A stretch of 39,146 nucleotides of DNA from UBA9865 sp035647835 (GTDB lineage Bacteria; Bacillota; Dethiobacteria; Dethiobacterales; Dethiobacteraceae): positions 1 through 39,146 of the forward strand of contig DASRMS010000188.1 in assembly GCA_035647835.1 (NCBI GenBank), read 5' to 3'. This document shows positions 1 through 6,914 of the stretch, one piece after another; the stretch's first letter is position 1, and every line of letters begins with the position of its first letter. The notes under the pieces were generated by a model. The model did not search any database, had not been told where the DNA came from, and saw only the letters and a program-made list of their open reading frames with translations. Made by a program: the position numbers and the translations under genes.

Positions 1-770
1 GTTATATTTTCTGGGTGCAAGTCCAGCACTTGCTGAACTGACTCCTTAACCATCTTTTGCTCTTCGCCTGGCAGACCGATGATTAAATCCATGTTTAAGA
101 TGCTGATGCCAGCCTTACGCACGGCTTCTACAGCTTCTACAATATCAGCGGGACTATGACACCTGCCAATACGATCTAGGGTAATCTGATGCATGGTTTG
201 CGGATTGACACTAATGCGGTTAATACCATGTTTAATCATAACTTCCAGATGCTCGGCTGTTAATGTCTCAGGGCGCCCAGCTTCTATCGTAAACTCGCGC
301 CAGCTGCCGGGAAAAGCTTGGCGTAAAGCCAGTATAATTTTTTCTAGTTCTCTGGGGTTTAGGGCCGTAGGAGTACCGCCGCCAAGGTATACTGTATAGG
401 TATGCATGCCAAAGGCCTGGGTTAGTGCGCCTGTCGCGGCAATTTCCTGTAGTAAGCTTGTTGTGAATTGGCTTCTTAAACTGCCAAGTTCAGTTAGAGA
501 GTGCGAAGGAAAGGAACAATACAAGCAACGCGTAGGGCAGAAGGGAATACCAACATAAACACTAAAAAGCTGTGGGTTAGTACTTTCCTCAAGTATTGCT
601 CTTTCTTTTTGACAAACTTGCCAGAGTAAAAAAAACTTTTCTTTACTTATTTTTGTTGCGGCGTGCATCCTACTAAAAGCAGCCTGGTAATCTAGCTTTT
701 GATCTATTAATTTATGGAGCTGTTTAGCTGGCCGTACACCAACTAAAGTACCCCAAGGCATGTCTGGCAC
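1..770 (-). CDS. hemZ: HemZ-like coproporphyrinogen dehydrogenase (radical SAM), 3' part outside window
   Basis: Radical SAM protein of the oxygen-independent coproporphyrinogen III oxidase group, closest in motifs to Bacillus HemZ. The visible 256 residues hold a GVRPAK segment near the start, the iron-sulfur motif CPTRCLYC after YVGIPF, the GGGTPT motif, EAGRPET, RISVNPQT and NMDLIIGLPGE. The C-terminus lies beyond the left edge. HemZ proteins usually have about 150 residues before the PWG..TGVRP segment. Here an in-frame TGA sits just upstream of the GTG at 770, so the gene seems to begin at that segment, with AGAGG about 9 bases upstream. The upstream gene stops at 849, leaving no room for the missing domain. 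Family assignment is firm; the shortened N-terminus is seen directly; whether it is natural or a sequence error cannot be told. Confidence 0.85.
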   Translation of the reverse strand, partial: MPDMPWGTLVGVRPAKQLHKLIDQKLDYQAAFSRMHAATKISKEKFFLLWQVCQKERAILEESTNPQLFSVYVGIPFCPTRCLYCSFPSHSLTELGSLRSQFTTSLLQEIAATGALTQAFGMHTYTVYLGGGTPTALNPRELEKIILALRQAFPGSWREFTIEAGRPETLTAEHLEVMIKHGINRISVNPQTMHQITLDRIGRCHSPADIVEAVEAVRKAGISILNMDLIIGLPGEEQKMVKESVQQVLDLHPENI

Positions 771-848
771 TGTGCATCACCTCTTGCTTATTATACACCA
801 TCAGAACTTATGTAGTGAAGTTTAAGCAAAGATAATGCTGGGGACTGC

Positions 849-1538
849 TTACTCTGTGCCCTTCTCCTGAGCCAAACAGTCTACTTCATGTTGGAGCCGT
901 TGTGTTGCTGCCGGAATGACATAAGTCTGAATAAGCACAAATTCTAATAACTTAAGCAGGACGGCTGCAGTTTGCTGAGTGGGCTTTTTCTCAAAAGCAA
1001 AATAGGGCAGAAGCTGCTGATTGTTGCCAATAGTGGCGGCAACACTGTTGACTTGCTCTGTCAGGTTGACTTTTTCTGCCAGCTGTCTAATTAAAGCTGC
1101 TAGTTCTTTAACCTCGCCCTGGCCTAAATTCGTTTTAAAGATGTCTTCCAGAGAGGCACGCACCATTGTCGTTGTCGCTTTATAATATTGATGGTGATAG
1201 GTCTCCAGCGCTTCCAGATAATTATCAGTGATAGGCTGGGGCACATTTTCTATTCCTGGCATCATTTCACGGCTCTGGTTAAATGAAGGATAGTTAAAAA
1301 TTTGACTGTTTTCGTAGTCGCGGCAGTTGACCAGCCAAAAACTAACTTTAGCTGCACAGGCAGGGCAAATACCAAGAAATGTGATAGTATTAGTAGCCGC
1401 ATGATGAACATAGTCACGACAAAAGTAGGTAAGATAATCGTGACAATGAGGGCAAGTTAAAGCAATAGCAGCGGGGACGGGCAACCCGCGGAAGGTCGTG
1501 TTAGCTCGAATCATATTTTTGCTCACCAAATAGCTCAT
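849..1538 (-). CDS. Zinc-finger protein with DUF4145-like C-terminal domain
   Basis: A 229-residue cytoplasmic protein without signal peptide or membrane segment. The N-terminal third carries two Cys pairs (CPHC near residue 29 and CPAC near residue 58), which look like one treble-clef or ribbon zinc site. The rest is helical and resembles DUF4145: a Y..A...Y....A..MVRASLEDIF helix, a polar linker, and a helix pair ending in L..LLEFV. DUF4145 domains are often fused to or found near restriction and defence proteins, but no such neighbour is present here. It lies between the tRNA operon terminator and hemZ on the same strand. The domain match is by eye, and no function is assigned. Confidence 0.6.
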   Translation of the reverse strand: MSYLVSKNMIRANTTFRGLPVPAAIALTCPHCHDYLTYFCRDYVHHAATNTITFLGICPACAAKVSFWLVNCRDYENSQIFNYPSFNQSREMMPGIENVPQPITDNYLEALETYHHQYYKATTTMVRASLEDIFKTNLGQGEVKELAALIRQLAEKVNLTEQVNSVAATIGNNQQLLPYFAFEKKPTQQTAAVLLKLLEFVLIQTYVIPAATQRLQHEVDCLAQEKGTE

Positions 1539-1633
1539 AAAATTTCCCCCCTGTTAAGTCTATGCAAGACGGAAGGCATCATGCTTAGTTCAAGCTAGAG
1601 CTATAAAAGGGTTTGGTGTAACACACTTTAGTG

Positions 1634-1657
1634 TAAAAAAAAAGAGCTTTACGCTCT
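1634..1657 (-). terminator. Rho-independent terminator of the tRNA operon
   Basis: On the minus strand AGAGC-GTAAA-GCTCT is followed by a run of nine T. It lies 13 bases beyond the tRNA-Lys(CTT) 3' end and closes the eight-tRNA operon. Confidence 0.85.
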
Positions 1658-1670
1658 GCTTAAAAAATAA

Positions 1671-1746
1671 TGGTGGGCCATCAGGGATTCGAACCCGGGA
1701 CACCCTGATTAAGAGTCAGGTGCTCTACCAACTGAGCTAATGGCCC
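1671..1746 (-). tRNA. tRNA-Lys (anticodon CTT)
   Basis: A 76-nt cloverleaf with encoded CCA. The 7-bp acceptor stem GGGCCAT/ATGGCCC pairs perfectly, anticodon loop CTCTTAA gives CTT, and the T-loop TTCGAAT is present. It is the last gene of the operon and a paralogue of tRNA-Lys(TTT) at 2098-2173. Confidence 0.96.
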
Positions 1747-1758
1747 ACAAAAGGAAAA

Positions 1759-1772
1759 GGTGGCAAGCCGCC
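1759..1772 (-). repeat. Intergenic hairpin, copy 1 of duplicated tRNA block
   Basis: Minus strand GGCGGC-TT-GCCACC followed by TTTTCC, lying between tRNA-Gln(CTG) and tRNA-Lys(CTT). An almost identical element is at 2189-2202 between Gln(TTG) and Lys(TTT). It may be a processing or pausing hairpin, or a leaky terminator. Its conservation shows that spacers were copied together with the tRNA genes. Confidence 0.55.
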
Positions 1773-1783
1773 AATGATTGTTG

Positions 1784-1859
1784 TGGCTGGGGCGGTAGGA
1801 CTCGAACCTACGCATCCGGGAGTCAGAGTCCCGTGCCTTACCAGCTTGGCTACGCCCCA
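1784..1859 (-). tRNA. tRNA-Gln (anticodon CTG)
   Basis: A 76-nt cloverleaf with encoded CCA. The acceptor stem is TGGGGCG/CGCCCCA and the anticodon loop CTCTGAC reads CTG. It differs from the second Gln gene (2215-2290, TTG) at the wobble base and a few stem positions. Confidence 0.96.
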
Positions 1860-1863
1860 AAAG

Positions 1864-1949
1864 TGGTGGAGAGGACTGGATTCGAACCAGTGAAGTCTGA
1901 GACAACAGATTTACAGTCTGCCCCCTTTGGCCAACTTGGGTACCTCTCC
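1864..1949 (-). tRNA. tRNA-Tyr (anticodon GTA), copy 1
   Basis: An 86-nt class II tRNA with a long variable arm and encoded CCA. The acceptor is GGAGAGG/CCTCTCC and the anticodon GTA. Its visible sequence is the same as the Tyr gene at 2295-2380, which points to a recent duplication. Confidence 0.96.
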
Positions 1950-1970
1950 AGATTAAAATTGTCTAGCTTA

Positions 1971-1992
1971 GAAAAAAGAGCTAATCAGCTCT
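1971..1992 (-). terminator. Internal terminator between tRNA-Leu and tRNA-Tyr
   Basis: Minus strand AGAGCT-GATT-AGCTCT followed by six T. It lies downstream of tRNA-Leu(CAG) and upstream of the second Tyr-Gln-Lys set. It could reduce expression of the distal copy relative to the proximal one. Confidence 0.8.
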
Positions 1993-2002
1993 AATTAGCG
2001 AA

Positions 2003-2089
2003 TGGTGCGAGAGGGGGGATTTGAACCCCCACAGGCGTATTGCCCACTAGATCCTGAATCTAGCGTGTCTGCCGTTCCACCACTCTCGC
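2003..2089 (-). tRNA. tRNA-Leu (anticodon CAG)
   Basis: An 87-nt class II tRNA with a long variable arm and encoded CCA. The acceptor is GCGAGAG/CTCTCGC and the anticodon loop TTCAGGA reads CAG. It sits between the two copies of the Tyr-Gln-Lys block and has no second copy here. Confidence 0.95.
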
Positions 2090-2097
2090 ATTTTTAA

Positions 2098-2173
2098 TGG
2101 TGAGCCATCCGCGACTCGAACGCGGGACACCCTGATTAAAAGTCAGGTGCTCTGCCAACTGAGCTAATGGCTC
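2098..2173 (-). tRNA. tRNA-Lys (anticodon TTT)
   Basis: A 76-nt cloverleaf with encoded CCA. The acceptor is GAGCCAT/ATGGCTC and the anticodon loop CTTTTAA reads TTT. It is a paralogue of the Lys(CTT) gene at 1671-1746, with compensating acceptor and T-stem changes. Confidence 0.96.
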
Positions 2174-2188
2174 AAAGAGAAAGGAAAA

Positions 2189-2202
2189 GGTGGCAAGCCA
2201 CC
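2189..2202 (-). repeat. Intergenic hairpin, copy 2 of duplicated tRNA block
   Basis: Perfect GGTGGC-TT-GCCACC stem followed by TTTTCC on the minus strand, between Gln(TTG) and Lys(TTT). It is the counterpart of the element at 1759-1772. Confidence 0.55.
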
Positions 2203-2214
2203 TATTATAAACAT

Positions 2215-2290
2215 TGGCTGGGGCGGCAGGACTCGAACCTACGCATGCGGGAGTCAAAGTCCCGTGCCTTACCGACTTGGCTACGCCCCA
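2215..2290 (-). tRNA. tRNA-Gln (anticodon TTG)
   Basis: A 76-nt cloverleaf with encoded CCA. The acceptor is TGGGGCG/CGCCCCA and the anticodon loop CTTTGAC reads TTG. The T-stem contains one G-T wobble absent from the CTG paralogue. Confidence 0.96.
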
Positions 2291-2294
2291 AAAA

Positions 2295-2380
2295 TGGTGG
2301 AGAGGACTGGATTCGAACCAGTGAAGTCTGAGACAACAGATTTACAGTCTGCCCCCTTTGGCCAACTTGGGTACCTCTCC
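2295..2380 (-). tRNA. tRNA-Tyr (anticodon GTA), copy 2
   Basis: An 86-nt class II tRNA with encoded CCA, matching copy 1 at 1864-1949 throughout the visible gene. It is the second gene of the operon, just after tRNA-Thr. Confidence 0.96.
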
Positions 2381-2395
2381 ACGTTATTATTATAT

Positions 2396-2471
2396 TGGAG
2401 CCGGCGATGGGACTCGAACCCGCAACCTGCTGATTACAAATCAGCTGCTCTGCCAATTGAGCTACGCCGGC
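2396..2471 (-). tRNA. tRNA-Thr (anticodon TGT)
   Basis: A 76-nt cloverleaf with encoded CCA. The acceptor is GCCGGCG/CGCCGGC and the anticodon loop TTTGTAA reads TGT. It is the first gene of the tRNA operon, about 20 bases from the promoter -10 box. Confidence 0.96.
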
Positions 2472-2492
2472 ATCGCTTCAGCGACATAACAT

Positions 2493-2521
2493 ATAGTAAC
2501 ATATTTTGCATTGCAAGTCAA
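2493..2521 (-). promoter_or_regulatory. Sigma-A promoter of the tRNA operon
   Basis: Minus strand TTGACT, a 17-base spacer, then TACTAT. It is directly upstream of tRNA-Thr and would drive all eight tRNAs. Confidence 0.85.
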
Positions 2522-2560
2522 CACTTAGGTATTTTTTGAGTTTCCGCTCTGACCCACATA

Positions 2561-2624
2561 TGATAATGTCTCGTTAAGAGTTAAGTGATTATGTCCCGAT
2601 TTGTTTTAAAATTATTGAGACATT
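2561..2624. repeat. Imperfect direct and inverted repeats, possible IS end remnant
   Basis: TGATAATGTCTCG (2561-2573) is repeated as TGATTATGTCCCG (2586-2598), and AATGTCTC (2565-2572) is inverted as GAGACATT (2617-2624). Repeated ATGTCC-like words of this kind occur at the ends of some IS21/IS481-type elements. No transposase is nearby, so this would be a relic at most. Confidence 0.3.
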
Positions 2625-2741
2625 GTATGGTAGGATATAGATTTGTGACCAGACCTCAGAAGGATATTTGTAGATGTATGTTTTTCTTGTAAACTGCGCA
2701 TTCCTAGGAAAGGAAACTGGATTAAGGAGGATTAATATTTC

Positions 2742-3737
2742 ATGAATGACAACGAGTTTATCAAAATATTTAATGATTTGGAACGTGTAGAAAAAGAATT
2801 GCGTAAAGTAGGTAACAATCAAGAACAGCGGCAAAAGTGTTATGACCGACTTTTAGAGTTGCGTCGTCGCATGGACCATTATGTGGAATTTTGGCTGCGT
2901 TTTGAGGAAAAAATTAACGAAATGCAGGAGGAATATGACTTTTTACTGCCTGACGAAATGCCGGAGTCTTTTCTGCAAGCATTTGGTACGATCTTACCGG
3001 AGGCTGATGCGCACGAGATGCAGACAGAATTAGAAGAAGTAAAGACAGATTTAGACAGGAGAGGAGTAAAACCATTGCTTTTACAAGGGGATAATGAAGC
3101 ATGTATTCGTTCATTTAGGCGGGGCTTAGGTTTTCTGGAACTAGCAATGATGGATGAAGCAATTCAAGAATTTCGTGAGGTAATCCACCAGGAACCAGAC
3201 CTATTATTAGCGCATGTGTGCTTGGGGGTAGCTTACGCTGAACGGGGCCTGGCTGATGAAGCAATGCGCGAATTACGTTTGGTGCAAGCACTGACAGATG
3301 ATCAGCAAACCAGAGTAGTTGTTCACAATGCCTTGGGTAATGTCTATGCGGATAAGGAAGACTATGAACAGGCAAAAATTGAGTTTGCGAAAGTGATCGA
3401 GCTGGACCCAGACTTTACCATTGCCCATTTCAATTTAGGGGCAATCTATTATAATCTTAAGATGTATGAAGAAAGTATCCAGGAATTTCAATTTGTCAAG
3501 AATAAGTTTCCTAAAGATTGGGAGATCTATTTTTACTTGGGCTTAAGTTATTGTAAGGTGGATAATGCAGAAGAAGCGTTGGTTAATTTATTAAAAGCCT
3601 CTTATCTCGTACCGCATAATCCCTACGTAGCTTTTGAATTAGGCTTACTATACGATAATTTAGGCGAAACCCGGCGTGCTTTAGAATGCTATTATCGCTC
3701 CCGCAAACTCTATCAGGAACAAGAAGTACAACTTTAA
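2742..3737 (+). CDS. Tetratricopeptide repeat protein
   Basis: A 331-residue soluble protein. Residues 1 to about 110 are charged and mostly helical, probably coiled coil. Residues from about 120 to 320 hold around five or six TPR units, recognisable by repeats such as LGVAYAERGLADEAMREL, ALGNVYADKEDYEQA, LGAIYYNLKMYEESI and LGLLYDNLGETRRAL. TPR arrays are protein-binding scaffolds; the partner is unknown. There is no signal peptide or membrane segment. The start is well supported by AAGGAGG ten bases before the ATG. The next gene begins 83 bases downstream on the same strand, so it could be cotranscribed with the SAH/MTA operon, but nothing links it functionally. Confidence 0.85.
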   Translation: MNDNEFIKIFNDLERVEKELRKVGNNQEQRQKCYDRLLELRRRMDHYVEFWLRFEEKINEMQEEYDFLLPDEMPESFLQAFGTILPEADAHEMQTELEEVKTDLDRRGVKPLLLQGDNEACIRSFRRGLGFLELAMMDEAIQEFREVIHQEPDLLLAHVCLGVAYAERGLADEAMRELRLVQALTDDQQTRVVVHNALGNVYADKEDYEQAKIEFAKVIELDPDFTIAHFNLGAIYYNLKMYEESIQEFQFVKNKFPKDWEIYFYLGLSYCKVDNAEEALVNLLKASYLVPHNPYVAFELGLLYDNLGETRRALECYYRSRKLYQEQEVQL

Positions 3738-3820
3738 TCGTTGCTGCCAGGGTTGGCTAAGCAGGAAAAATCATCCTGATGAAGAAGTTTAATGGCACGA
3801 AGTGAAGGAGGAGCGTCTTA

Positions 3821-5065
3821 GTGAGCACTATTCGTGATGCGAATTTAGCACCATCAGGTAAATTGAAAATTAACTGGGTACGGGAGCATATGCCTGTACT
3901 AAATGAATTGGCTCAGGGTTTTCGGCAGACTAAACCATTTACAGGTTTACGTATCGCCATCTGTTTACATTTAGAAGCGAAAACAGCTTATATGGCGAAA
4001 GTCTTACAGGAAAGTGGGGCCGAAGTTACCATCACCGGCAGCAATCCACTTTCTACACAAGATGATATTGCGGCGGCGCTGGTAGCAGATGGCCTTACGG
4101 TACACGCCTGGCATGGCGCAACAGCTGCGGAATATGATGATCATTTACATAAAACCTTACAGAGTGAGCCGCATTTAATTATTGATGATGGCGGCGACTT
4201 AGTAACAATGCTGCATACCCAGTATCCGCAGCTTTTGCCTCAAGTTAGAGGTGGTGCAGAAGAAACTACCACCGGGGTAATTCGTTTACGTTCCATGGCC
4301 GCGGAAGGTGCTTTACAGATACCGATGATGGCTGTTAATGATGCCAACTGCAAATATTTGTTCGATAATCGTTATGGCACTGGACAGTCGGTCTGGGATG
4401 GAATTATGAGAGCAACGAACCTAGTGGTGGCGGGTAAGACTGTCGTAGTAGCTGGTTATGGGTGGTGTGGCAAGGGTGTCACCATGCGTGCCCGTGGTTT
4501 GGGGGCCAGAGTAATTGTTTGTGAAGTCGATCCCATTAAAGCTGTGGAAGCAGTGATGGATGGCAATACTGTGATGCCGATGATCGAGGCGGCAGCACAT
4601 GGTGATATTTTCATTACAGTAACCGGGTGTCGGGACGTTATTACTCACGAACATTTTGTGAGAATGAAAAGCGGTGCCATTCTCTGTAATGCGGGGCACT
4701 TTGATGTCGAAGTAAATAAAGGTGATTTACGAGAGTTGGCTGGAGAAGCGCAGCTGGCACGGCATAATGTGGAGGCTTTTGAATTTGGCGAAACACGACT
4801 CTATTTACTGGCAGAAGGTCGTTTGGTAAATTTAGCAGCTGCCGATGGTCATCCGGCTGAAATTATGGATATGAGTTTTGCTTTGCAGGTAGAAGCACTA
4901 CATTATTTGAATGTCAATTACGGACAGCTGCCCAATGAGGTTTTACCTCTGCCGCAGTCTATAGATGATAAAGTAGCACGTCATAAACTTGCTGCCCTGG
5001 GCATGCGTATCGATCAACTGACGTCAGCGCAAGAAAATTATTTAAGAAGCTGGAAACAGGAATAG
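3821..5065 (+). CDS. ahcY: Adenosylhomocysteinase family protein (possibly S-inosylhomocysteine hydrolase)
   Basis: NAD-dependent cytoplasmic hydrolase that splits S-adenosylhomocysteine to homocysteine and adenosine. At 414 residues it is the short archaeal/Thermotoga-type form: it ends in YLRSW and lacks the C-terminal KPDHYRY tail of the long form. Family residues are present: NPLSTQDD (75-82), the DDGGD region (122-126), the E-E-T-T segment (147-150), Lys178 and Asp182 in NCKYLFDNRYGTGQS, and a Rossmann motif GYGWCGKG (212-219). The start is GTG with GAAGGAGG upstream. It is the first of five tightly packed genes ending in an MtaD-type deaminase that can act on SAH. In Methanocaldococcus a homologue of this short form hydrolyses S-inosylhomocysteine, so that substrate is possible here; this part is inference. 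Confidence 0.93.
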   Translation: MSTIRDANLAPSGKLKINWVREHMPVLNELAQGFRQTKPFTGLRIAICLHLEAKTAYMAKVLQESGAEVTITGSNPLSTQDDIAAALVADGLTVHAWHGATAAEYDDHLHKTLQSEPHLIIDDGGDLVTMLHTQYPQLLPQVRGGAEETTTGVIRLRSMAAEGALQIPMMAVNDANCKYLFDNRYGTGQSVWDGIMRATNLVVAGKTVVVAGYGWCGKGVTMRARGLGARVIVCEVDPIKAVEAVMDGNTVMPMIEAAAHGDIFITVTGCRDVITHEHFVRMKSGAILCNAGHFDVEVNKGDLRELAGEAQLARHNVEAFEFGETRLYLLAEGRLVNLAAADGHPAEIMDMSFALQVEALHYLNVNYGQLPNEVLPLPQSIDDKVARHKLAALGMRIDQLTSAQENYLRSWKQE

Positions 5066-5075
5066 GGGGAGGAAA

Positions 5076-5864
5076 ATGACTATTCACTTAGCGATAATTG
5101 GCGGTACAGGTGTGTATGATCCTAAACTCCTGGGAGCTGTAGAGAGATTAGAAGTAACCACACGTTATGGCACGGCTCTTTTAACTCAAGGCATTTATCA
5201 AGGGGAAAAAGTAGTATTTTTAGCACGACACGGCATAGAGCACGGTACACCGCCGCATAAAATTAACTACCGTGCTAACATGGCTGCTTTGGTTAAATTA
5301 GGAGTAACTAGGGTAATTGCCACAGCGGCTGTTGGTACTTTAAATGAGACCATGCCCCCAGGCTCTATGGTGCTCTTAGAACAATTTTTAGATTTTACTA
5401 AAGGACGTGAAGCTACATTTTTTGATGGTGGGGAAGCAGGGGTTGTGCATCTCGACTTTACGCAACCTTATTGCCCACAGATAAATCAGAGTTTACAGCA
5501 GGCAGCGCAAGCTGCTGGGCTGGAATTATTACAGGGTGGAGTCTATGTCTGCACAGAAGGACCGCGTTTTGAAACACCGGCAGAAATTAAAATGTTTAAG
5601 CTGCTGGGTGGTGATTTGGTGGGCATGACTAATGTTCCTGAAGTCGTATTGGCTCGTGAAGCAGGTCTTTGCTACAATACAGTTGCTTTGTGTACAAACT
5701 TTGCTGCCGGTCTTGCCCCGCAGGAGCTTACACATCAGGAAGTACTGGATGTGATGGCGGAAAACGTGGATAAAGTACGTCGTCTCTTGGCTGAAGTTAT
5801 CCCAAGATTGGGAACTGAACGGTCGTGCCGCTGTCAAAGTTTAGGGCATGAAATTTTACTATAG
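5076..5864 (+). CDS. mtnP: MtnP-family nucleoside phosphorylase, likely 6-oxopurine (methylthioinosine) specific
   Basis: PNP/MTAP-family phosphorylase of 262 residues (usual 260-290). Visible motifs are GGTGVYD at the N-terminus, phosphate-binding RHG (51-53), HKINYRAN (61-68), EGPRFET (161-167) and GMTNVPE (183-189). Enzymes acting on methylthioadenosine have Asp in a TDYDCW-like segment that binds the 6-amino group; here the segment is CTNFAAG with Asn208, the pattern of 6-oxopurine-specific members. Together with the deaminase gene four positions downstream this suggests methylthioinosine is cleaved to hypoxanthine and 5-methylthioribose-1-phosphate. The start ATG follows GGGGGAGG by 6 bases, 10 bases after ahcY. 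Family is firm; the substrate is inferred. Confidence 0.92.
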   Translation: MTIHLAIIGGTGVYDPKLLGAVERLEVTTRYGTALLTQGIYQGEKVVFLARHGIEHGTPPHKINYRANMAALVKLGVTRVIATAAVGTLNETMPPGSMVLLEQFLDFTKGREATFFDGGEAGVVHLDFTQPYCPQINQSLQQAAQAAGLELLQGGVYVCTEGPRFETPAEIKMFKLLGGDLVGMTNVPEVVLAREAGLCYNTVALCTNFAAGLAPQELTHQEVLDVMAENVDKVRRLLAEVIPRLGTERSCRCQSLGHEILL

Positions 5865-5873
5865 GTGGGGAAG

Positions 5874-6914
5874 ATGAAACCACTAGGGATAAAAAATCAA
5901 CAGCTATTGTTGTTAGATCAGCGTCTTTTGCCCACTCAGGTTGAGTATCTTACCTGTGAGAATTGGCAGAGTGTAGCACAGGCCATTACAGCGATGGTAG
6001 TGCGAGGCGCCCCAGCTATTGGCGCTGCGGCTGCCTATGGTCTGGCGATGGCGGCCACAAGTTTACAGGCAGCAGCGCCGGCACAATTTGCAGCTGGCTT
6101 ACAAGAAGCGGCCGCTGGTTTACAGGCGGCACGCCCTACCGCTGTAAATTTAGCGTGGGCGGTAAAACGCATGCTGAACGTGGCCCGGGCAAGTACCAGG
6201 CTGGACGCGAAAGATATAGCCGCCAGACTATGGCAGGAAGCAGATAAAATTGCCACAGAGGATGTGGCGGTTAATAAAAAGATTGGTGAGTACGGTGCCG
6301 CTTTAATTCCGGCACAAGCACACATTCTTACTCATTGTAACGCTGGGGCCTTAGCTACAGTAGGTTATGGCACAGCTCTGGGAGTAATTCGCAGTGCTGT
6401 AGCACAGGGAAAAATGATCGCCGTTTATGCTGATGAAACTCGCCCCTATTTGCAAGGTGCACGGCTTACGGCGTGGGAAATGGTACAAGAACAGATTCCT
6501 GTAACGGTAATTGCCGATAGTATGGCTGGTTTTCTTATGAAGCAGGGAAAAGTGGATCTAATTATCGTGGGGGCAGATCGTATCGCGGCTAATGGCGATG
6601 CAGCCAATAAAATAGGCACTTATACTTTAGCTGTCCTGGCCAAGGCTCACAAGATCCCCTTCTATGTTGCCGCACCAGCTTCTACATTTGATTTAAGCCT
6701 TACAGACGGTGAGCAAATACCTATTGAAGAGCGCGACGAGCGTGAATTAATCTTCTTCGCCGGCACCAGGATTGCCCCAGAAGGGGTGCTGTGCTATAAT
6801 CCAGCTTTCGACATAACACCGGCAGAGCTGATTACAGCAATTATCACAGAATATGGCGTAATCGAACGGCCCACAGCGGCCGCTATTGCTGCCGTATTAG
6901 GAGAAAAAATATGA
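5874..6914 (+). CDS. mtnA: Methylthioribose-1-phosphate isomerase
   Basis: Cytoplasmic aldose-ketose isomerase of the eIF2B-alpha-like family, converting 5-methylthioribose-1-phosphate to 5-methylthioribulose-1-phosphate. At 346 residues it matches the family. It shows RGAPAIG (44-50), the catalytic Cys155 in THCNAG, and the catalytic Asp235 in GADRIAANGDAANKIGT. I chose the ATG at 5874, preceded by GGTGGGG, rather than the in-frame GTG at 5865, which follows the mtnP stop directly and has no ribosome binding site. The 3' end overlaps the aldolase start by 4 bases (ATGA), a sign of translational coupling. The protein is rich in Ala-Gln stretches around residues 57-90. Confidence 0.95.
   Translation: MKPLGIKNQQLLLLDQRLLPTQVEYLTCENWQSVAQAITAMVVRGAPAIGAAAAYGLAMAATSLQAAAPAQFAAGLQEAAAGLQAARPTAVNLAWAVKRMLNVARASTRLDAKDIAARLWQEADKIATEDVAVNKKIGEYGAALIPAQAHILTHCNAGALATVGYGTALGVIRSAVAQGKMIAVYADETRPYLQGARLTAWEMVQEQIPVTVIADSMAGFLMKQGKVDLIIVGADRIAANGDAANKIGTYTLAVLAKAHKIPFYVAAPASTFDLSLTDGEQIPIEERDERELIFFAGTRIAPEGVLCYNPAFDITPAELITAIITEYGVIERPTAAAIAAVLGEKI

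Noticed and set aside
1681..2539. Several open frames on both strands across the tRNA cluster
   Set aside because: They only read through tRNA genes and spacers; the cloverleaf genes explain the sequence fully.
3738..3820. Possible SAH or SAM riboswitch before the ahcY-like gene
   Set aside because: Only 83 bases lie between the genes and no conserved riboswitch core is recognisable.
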